A stretch of 64,000 nt of DNA. Origin: Croceibacterium mercuriale. Its GTDB lineage: Bacteria > Pseudomonadota > Alphaproteobacteria > Sphingomonadales > Sphingomonadaceae. The stretch spans positions 434,001 through 498,000 of the forward strand of contig NZ_JTDN01000002.1 of NCBI RefSeq assembly GCF_000802385.1. The letters are read 5' to 3'. Below are positions 60,099-64,000 of the stretch, piece after piece. The notes beneath the pieces were generated by a model. That model searched no databases, was not told the DNA's origin, and saw only the letters and a list, made by a program, of their open reading frames with translations. The translations under genes were made by a program, and so were the position numbers. The first letter of the stretch is position 1. The number at the start of each line of letters is the position of its first letter.

Positions 60099-60934
60099 CC
60101 CTCGATCGTCAGTACAAGGCGCAGCGACAGGGTTTCGCCGGGTGCAAGCAGCGCCATGCCTTCGCGGTTGATCGCATCGGGCAGGTGGCTGACCGGTTCC
60201 AGGCAGAAGAAGCCACCTTCCGGCGGACGATAGAGGTGGCAGGCGGGCGCGCCGGTCGCCGCCAGGTGCAGGACGTGGTCGCGTTGCATGATCCGCGCCT
60301 CCCCGTTCCACGGGGAGTAGCTGTTGTCGATCAGCGTCGTCCCCTGCACCGGCGCGCCGTCACGCCAGTCACCGAACCGGTCGGCCGGCGCGGCGTCGGT
60401 GCGCAGGTCGTCGGCATCGGCCAGCCAGGCATGGCCTGCCGTGAAGGCCAGCCGGGTGGCATCGTCGCAGGGAAAATAGGGGTGAAGGCCCAGCCCGGCC
60501 GGAACCCGGCTGTCCGCCAGCGAGCGCACCGACAGGTCGATCGTCATGCTGCCGGGTGCCAGGGTCAGGCGCTGCTGCGCGGCGAAAGGCCATGGCCAGT
60601 GCGCATCGCCGGCATGATCGTGCACCAGGACTACGCTGTCCGCCGCCTGCTCCGCCACAAACCAAGGGCGGAGCCAGCCGGTGCCGTGCAGGCTGTGCGG
60701 ATGATCGGCCCCGAAATTGCGCGGCAGGTCGTAACTCACGCCCTCGTGCGTGAAGCGCCCGTCGGCGATGCGGTTGGCGTAGGGCACCAGCGGGAAGCAG
60801 GCGGCGTCCAAGGGGCGCACGGCATCGGGCGCGCCGGGGCGCAGCACCGCGCAGGCGCCATGATGCAGCGCCAGGATGCTGCCGCCGAGGTCCGGCCGCA
60901 GCTCCAAGGTCGAGCCGTGTGCGCTCAGCCGCAT
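60095..60934 (-). CDS. Aldose 1-epimerase family protein
   Basis: 279 residues, cytoplasmic, galactose-mutarotase fold. FPLVPYANRIADGRFTHEG (start of the conserved region), HSLHGTGWLRPW with the key histidine, GLGLHPYFP with a second conserved histidine, and CLEPVSHLPDAIN (late glutamate) match the family. Mutarotation of xylose or another sugar would feed the beta-pyranose to XylB. It starts at 60934, 4 bases after xylB on the minus strand, so it is the third gene of the xylX-xylB operon. Its stop codon overlaps the stop of the TPR-hydroxylase on the other strand. Confidence 0.85.
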   Translation of the reverse strand: MRLSAHGSTLELRPDLGGSILALHHGACAVLRPGAPDAVRPLDAACFPLVPYANRIADGRFTHEGVSYDLPRNFGADHPHSLHGTGWLRPWFVAEQAADSVVLVHDHAGDAHWPWPFAAQQRLTLAPGSMTIDLSVRSLADSRVPAGLGLHPYFPCDDATRLAFTAGHAWLADADDLRTDAAPADRFGDWRDGAPVQGTTLIDNSYSPWNGEARIMQRDHVLHLAATGAPACHLYRPPEGGFFCLEPVSHLPDAINREGMALLAPGETLSLRLVLTIEG

Positions 60935-60938
60935 GGGA

Positions 60939-61676
60939 TCAGCGCCAGCCGGCATCCACGAAGTAGCTGTGCCCGGTCACCAGCCGGGCATCGTCCGACG
61001 CCAGGAACATGACCATCGCCGCAATGTCCGGCGGCAGCAGGCGGCCGTCCATGCACTGCGCGGCGACGATCTCCGCCTCGCCTTCGGGCGTGTACCATTG
61101 CAGCTGGCGCGGGGTGCGGACGTTGCCGGGGATCACGCTGGTCACGCGGATGTTGTCGCGCCCGAAATCGCGCGCCAGGCTGCGCGTCAGCCCTTCGATG
61201 GCGGCCTTGCACGTCTGGTACAATGCCAGGTCGGGCAGGCCCAGATGCCAGGAGATGGAGCCGAGATTGACGATGACGCCGCCGCCCGCCGCCTGCATGG
61301 CGGGGATCACCGCCTGCGCGCAGAAGAAGGTATGCTTCAGGTTCACCGCGATGCGGTTGTCCCAGTATTCCTCCGTCACGTCGGCCACTTCGTGCCGGTC
61401 GTCATTGGCGGCATTGTTGACCAGCACATCGAACGGGCCGAGCCGGGCGATCGCCTCGCGCACCTCGTCGATCCGGGTCAGGTCGACCGCCTCGAACACC
61501 GGCTTGCCGTCCAGCTGCGCCACCAGCGCCGCCGAATCCTCGCGCGCGATGTCGAAGAAGGTGACGTGGGCGCCCTGCGCCACGAAGCCTTCCACCACGC
61601 CCGCGCCGATGCCGGAGCCGCCACCGGTCACCAGCACGCGTTTGCCGGCGAGGCTGGGATAAGTCGCGCCGGTCAT
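60939..61676 (-). CDS. xylB: D-xylose 1-dehydrogenase XylB (SDR family)
   Basis: 245-residue short-chain dehydrogenase oxidising D-xylose to xylonolactone with NAD+. Glycine motif TGGGSGIGAG (residues about 17-26), NNAANDDRHEVADVTEEYWD, catalytic serine in LGSISWHLGLPDL, then Y-x-x-x-K in LYQTCKAAIEG, and C-terminal TGHSYFVDAGWR. The wording NDDRH, SISWHLGL and IVAAQC is the same as I remember in Caulobacter XylB, which makes the substrate assignment better than for a generic SDR; L-arabinose is a possible alternative. The start ATG 61676 overlaps the xylX stop. Confidence 0.88.
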   Translation of the reverse strand: MTGATYPSLAGKRVLVTGGGSGIGAGVVEGFVAQGAHVTFFDIAREDSAALVAQLDGKPVFEAVDLTRIDEVREAIARLGPFDVLVNNAANDDRHEVADVTEEYWDNRIAVNLKHTFFCAQAVIPAMQAAGGGVIVNLGSISWHLGLPDLALYQTCKAAIEGLTRSLARDFGRDNIRVTSVIPGNVRTPRQLQWYTPEGEAEIVAAQCMDGRLLPPDIAAMVMFLASDDARLVTGHSYFVDAGWR

Positions 61677-62812
61677 GCCGCGGAAACCTTCGCCTGGCGC
61701 GTCGCCAGTGTGCGGAACAGGTCGCGGATGCCGAAGGTCCACGGGGCTGCCTCGGCCGAGGTGGTCACCGGATTCTGCAGCGTGCCCAGCTTCGGCGTTG
61801 TGATGCGCACCACGTCACCCACCTTGTGCGTGAAGCCGCGGCCCGGATCGTCACGATCCTGCACGGGCGCGAACAAAGTGCCCAGGAACAGGGTGAAGCC
61901 GTCGGGGTACTGATGTTCCGACAGGGTCTGCCGCACCAGGTCCAGCGGATCGCGGCTGATCTGCTGCATGGAGCTGTGACCGTGCAGGCGATAGCCCTCC
62001 GGCCCGTCGATCACCAAATCCAGCTCCGCATTGCGGACATCGTCGATGGTGTAGGTATCGTCGAACAGCCGCACGAAGGGGCCGATCGCGCAGGAGGCGT
62101 TGTTGTCCTTCGCCTTGCCCAGCAGCAATGCACTGCGTCCTTCGAAGTCGCGCAGATTGACGTCGTTGCCCAGCGTCGCGCCGACCACATCACCGGCGGC
62201 ATTGGCGATCAGGACGATCTCCGGCTCCGGATTGTTCCAGCTTGAATCGGAGCGGATGCCCACCGGGGCACCCCAGCCGACGCTCGACAGCACAGGGGCC
62301 TTGGTAAAGACCTCCGCATCCGGGCCGATCGCGACCTCCAGATATTGCGACCACATGCCCGCCTCGATCAGCGCGGCCTTCAGCCGGGCGGCCGGCTCGC
62401 TGCCGGGCTCGACATTGCGGATTCCGCCGCCGACGCGTTCCTCCAGCTCGGCACGGATCGCCGCCGCTGCCCCTGAATCGCCGCGAGCGCGCTCCTCGAT
62501 CACCCGCTCGATCGCGGAGACGGCGAAGGTGACGCCGCAGGCCTTCACGCATTGCAGGTCGACCGGGGCGAGCAGCTCGAACGGGCCGCCGCCGATCGTC
62601 AGATCCTCCACGCGGCACAGCACCGGGCCATCCGCCTGTGCCGCATGGGGCAGATCGAACAGGTCGGCGGTGGTCGCGGCGGTGGCGGACACATCGTGCA
62701 CCTGTCCGCCGCGCAGGATCACCGGCACCGGACCGTCGGCCAGCATCACCCGCCCGGCCAGTACCGCGTCCGCATGGTCATCCGGCAAGGCCGCCGGATC
62801 GAAAGCCGTCAT
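61673..62812 (-). CDS. xylX: 2-keto-3-deoxy-D-xylonate dehydratase XylX (FAH family)
   Basis: 379-residue fumarylacetoacetate-hydrolase-fold enzyme converting 2-keto-3-deoxyxylonate to 2-oxoglutarate semialdehyde. It has the longer N-terminal domain of the XylX group (about 190 residues before the FAH core), the metal-binding stretch NNPEPEIVLIANAAGDVVGATLGNDVNLRD, GPFVRLFDDTYT, and the C-terminal GFTHKVGDVVRITTPKLGTLQNPV. The length and these blocks fit XylX rather than FAH proper. It starts at ATG 62812 after GGGAGAGGG; the stop overlaps xylB. First gene of a xylX-xylB-epimerase operon, operator I upstream. Confidence 0.86.
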   Translation of the reverse strand: MTAFDPAALPDDHADAVLAGRVMLADGPVPVILRGGQVHDVSATAATTADLFDLPHAAQADGPVLCRVEDLTIGGGPFELLAPVDLQCVKACGVTFAVSAIERVIEERARGDSGAAAAIRAELEERVGGGIRNVEPGSEPAARLKAALIEAGMWSQYLEVAIGPDAEVFTKAPVLSSVGWGAPVGIRSDSSWNNPEPEIVLIANAAGDVVGATLGNDVNLRDFEGRSALLLGKAKDNNASCAIGPFVRLFDDTYTIDDVRNAELDLVIDGPEGYRLHGHSSMQQISRDPLDLVRQTLSEHQYPDGFTLFLGTLFAPVQDRDDPGRGFTHKVGDVVRITTPKLGTLQNPVTTSAEAAPWTFGIRDLFRTLATRQAKVSAA

Positions 62813-62875
62813 TCACCCTCTCCCACAATCGACCTGCGGCACGAAGGGCAGCAGCCGATACATTACTCGGAGGTT

Positions 62876-62889
62876 TGATAACGCTATCA
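62876..62889. promoter_or_regulatory. LacI-type operator I upstream of xylX
   Basis: TGATAACGCTATCA, nearly perfect palindrome, CG at 62882-62883, 64 bases before the xylX start. Extends the regulon from the main locus to this operon more than 30 kb away. Confidence 0.7.
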
Positions 62890-62956
62890 CGGGCGCGGCT
62901 CAACCGCGAATTGCAGCCGATCCTTGTGGAATCGGCCACAATCCACGCCTGGATCG

Positions 62957-63745
62957 TCAGTCGACCACGACTTCCACGGCATCGGCCGGACCGAAGGTCG
63001 CGCGCACCAGCGTGCCGGAGGCGACTTCGTGCACGCCGGTCACCGCACCGCTCGACACCCACCAGCCGGCCTGCGGCGTGATGCCACGCGCCAGAAGGTT
63101 GGCGACAAGGAAGCGCACTGCGCCGAATGGGCCGTCCAGCATGGTGGCGGTGGTGGCGCTGTTCACATGCTCCCCGTCGAAGAACACGCCGACCTCGATG
63201 CTGTCGATCGCGTCCCACCGGCTCTCGTCCAGCACGGGGCCGAGCACCAGGCCGAAATTGTTGCCATGGTCCGCGACCGTCACGCACGGACCGTCATCAT
63301 TGATGCCGGCCCACGGAGAGGAGGCGATCTCGATCCCCAGACGGATCTGGTCGACCCACTGGCGCGCCTCCTCGTTGGTGGCGGGCGGTGTCGTCACGCC
63401 GGCCGGCGGGGCCAGCCGCAGCATGAATTCCGCCTCGGCCGCGGCGAAACCGCCGGCAAAGATCGGCAGCGTCAGGCCTTCGGTGGCTTCCACCACGCTG
63501 TCGGCGAAGATCGGCCCTGCCAGCCGGTCGGCACCCAGCGGGCCCTGATGCTGCGGCGGTACCTTGCCGACCTTCCAGCCGCCGATCGCCCGATCGCCCC
63601 ACAGGTCGAGCGCCGCGTCCTGGATCTCGTAGGCCTGCGCCAGCGTGGTCGGACGCTCCCCCGGATAGGTGGTGAGCGCGGTGCCGCTGCGGCGTGCATC
63701 GACAAAGGCGCGTGCGATCGCGGTGTTGTTGTTGTCGCCCGTCAT
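62957..63745 (-). CDS. 2-keto-4-pentenoate hydratase / FAH-fold family protein
   Basis: 262 residues starting MTGDNNN (63745). Family motifs of the MhpD/2-hydroxypentadienoate hydratase branch: AYEIQDAALDLWGDRAIGGWKVGKV near the N-terminus, FAAAEAEFMLRL (acidic metal ligands) and AGWWVSSGAVTGVHEVASG near the end. It belongs to the same fold as XylX but to the shorter, one-domain group. It may be a second keto-acid dehydratase/hydratase for a different sugar acid, or a parallel step for arabonate or hexuronate. It is upstream of xylX on the same strand, but operator I separates them. A palindrome of another type (63797-63810) lies before it, shared with a divergent LacI gene. Confidence 0.75.
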   Translation of the reverse strand: MTGDNNNTAIARAFVDARRSGTALTTYPGERPTTLAQAYEIQDAALDLWGDRAIGGWKVGKVPPQHQGPLGADRLAGPIFADSVVEATEGLTLPIFAGGFAAAEAEFMLRLAPPAGVTTPPATNEEARQWVDQIRLGIEIASSPWAGINDDGPCVTVADHGNNFGLVLGPVLDESRWDAIDSIEVGVFFDGEHVNSATTATMLDGPFGAVRFLVANLLARGITPQAGWWVSSGAVTGVHEVASGTLVRATFGPADAVEVVVD

Positions 63746-63796
63746 GGCGCTTGTCCCCTTCCCAATCCTGCTTCGAGGCTGCGGCATGGCTTAGCC

Positions 63797-63810
63797 GGAA
63801 ACCGGTGTCA
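63797..63810. promoter_or_regulatory. LacI-type operator with ACCGGT core between divergent genes
   Basis: GGAAACCGGTGTCA, reverse TGACACCGGTTTCC, CG at 63803-63804. It differs from the xylan operators and lies between the hydratase-like gene and the terminal LacI gene, so it is probably the target of that second regulator. Confidence 0.5.
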
Positions 63811-63909
63811 AAAACTTTGTCGCGGCCCTTGCCCCGTGCATGCCGATGGCGATTGTCGGCAGTGGCAAAGCGTGGCTATGACAGCTGCGTGGGAGAGAAT
63901 AACAGGCCG

Positions 63910-64000
63910 ATGAACAAGGGGCAGCCGACGATCAACGACGTCGCGCGGGTGGCGGGCGTGTCGAAAAAGACCGTAAGCCGCGTCATCAACGCGTCGCCGC
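63910..64000 (+). CDS. LacI family transcriptional regulator (3' end outside window)
   Basis: Only about 30 residues are present: MNKGQPTINDVARVAGVSKK followed by TVSRVINASP, a full LacI helix-turn-helix. Recognition-helix residues after GVS are K-K, unlike the P-M of the regulator at 25.3-26.4 kb, which predicts a different operator. It is divergent from the hydratase-like gene with the ACCGGT palindrome between. The remainder lies beyond the right edge. Confidence 0.85.
   Translation, partial: MNKGQPTINDVARVAGVSKKTVSRVINASP

Noticed and set aside
60939-61676. Generic 3-oxoacyl reductase-type SDR
   Set aside because: NDDRH, SISWHLGL and the position between xylX and an epimerase with an operator upstream favour xylose dehydrogenase.
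1-64000. CRISPR arrays, tRNA or rRNA genes, phage or defence systems, riboswitches
   Set aside because: No regularly spaced repeats, cloverleaf sequences, ribosomal RNA stretches, capsid/integrase genes or recognisable riboswitch cores were seen on either strand.

Overview
The window is GC-rich DNA, densely packed with genes, and reads as an alphaproteobacterial chromosome of the Sphingomonadales type. The evidence is three large TonB-dependent receptors, the receptor / SapC / cupin / flavin-halogenase arrangement, an ATP-dependent DNA ligase next to its ligase-associated exonuclease, and Weimberg-pathway proteins very close to what I remember of the Caulobacter xylose enzymes. No rRNA, tRNA, transposase, phage gene or CRISPR array is visible. 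No gene-free stretch exceeds 300 bases.

Layout. 0-4 kb: the end of clpA and a secreted M1 peptidase. 4-34 kb: a xylan/xylose block. It holds a TonB receptor followed by SapC, a JmjC-like cupin and a tryptophan-halogenase-like flavoprotein; two tandem GH9 enzymes; alpha-ketoglutaric semialdehyde dehydrogenase; a GH3 enzyme overlapping an SGNH esterase-deacetylase fusion; a XylE-like sugar porter; xylonate dehydratase; a LacI regulator; a second GH3; a GH43 lipoprotein; an aldo/keto reductase; and a GH67 alpha-glucuronidase. Two small orphan genes bracketed by short inverted repeats sit at 30.1-30.9 kb. 34-40 kb: DNA repair pair, EamA permease, a diacylglycerol-kinase/Tam41-like pair. 40-60 kb: an M20 hydrolase, a siderophore-type receptor with a Fur-like box, a UbiM-like hydroxylase, then secreted gamma-glutamyltransferase-like, amidohydrolase and two DUF885 proteins, a third TonB receptor, a sulfotransferase-like protein and a TPR-aspartyl hydroxylase. 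60-64 kb: aldose epimerase, xylB, xylX, a second FAH/hydratase-fold gene and the start of another LacI regulator.

How it fits together. Oligosaccharides from acetylated glucurono(arabino)xylan could enter through the first receptor and be trimmed by GH9, GH67, GH43, GH3 and the deacetylase fusion. Xylose would enter the cytoplasm by the MFS porter and be oxidised through XylB, XylD, XylX and the semialdehyde dehydrogenase to 2-oxoglutarate (Weimberg route). No xylonolactonase was found in the window. Nine 14-bp palindromes of one type (about TGNTARCGYTANCA) lie at the promoters of these genes and nowhere else that I noticed, which defines a candidate LacI regulon. In the receptor and the first GH9 gene the operator lies inside the signal-peptide codons, at exactly the same offset (+44) from the start codon.

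Most promising undescribed items: the intragenic operators and the regulon; the receptor-SapC-cupin-halogenase cassette joined to a xylan locus; the SGNH-CE4 fusion; the repeat-bracketed small-gene cassettes; the possible DAG-to-CDP-DAG salvage pair; and the secreted-peptidase / receptor / aspartyl-hydroxylase / sulfotransferase neighbourhood.
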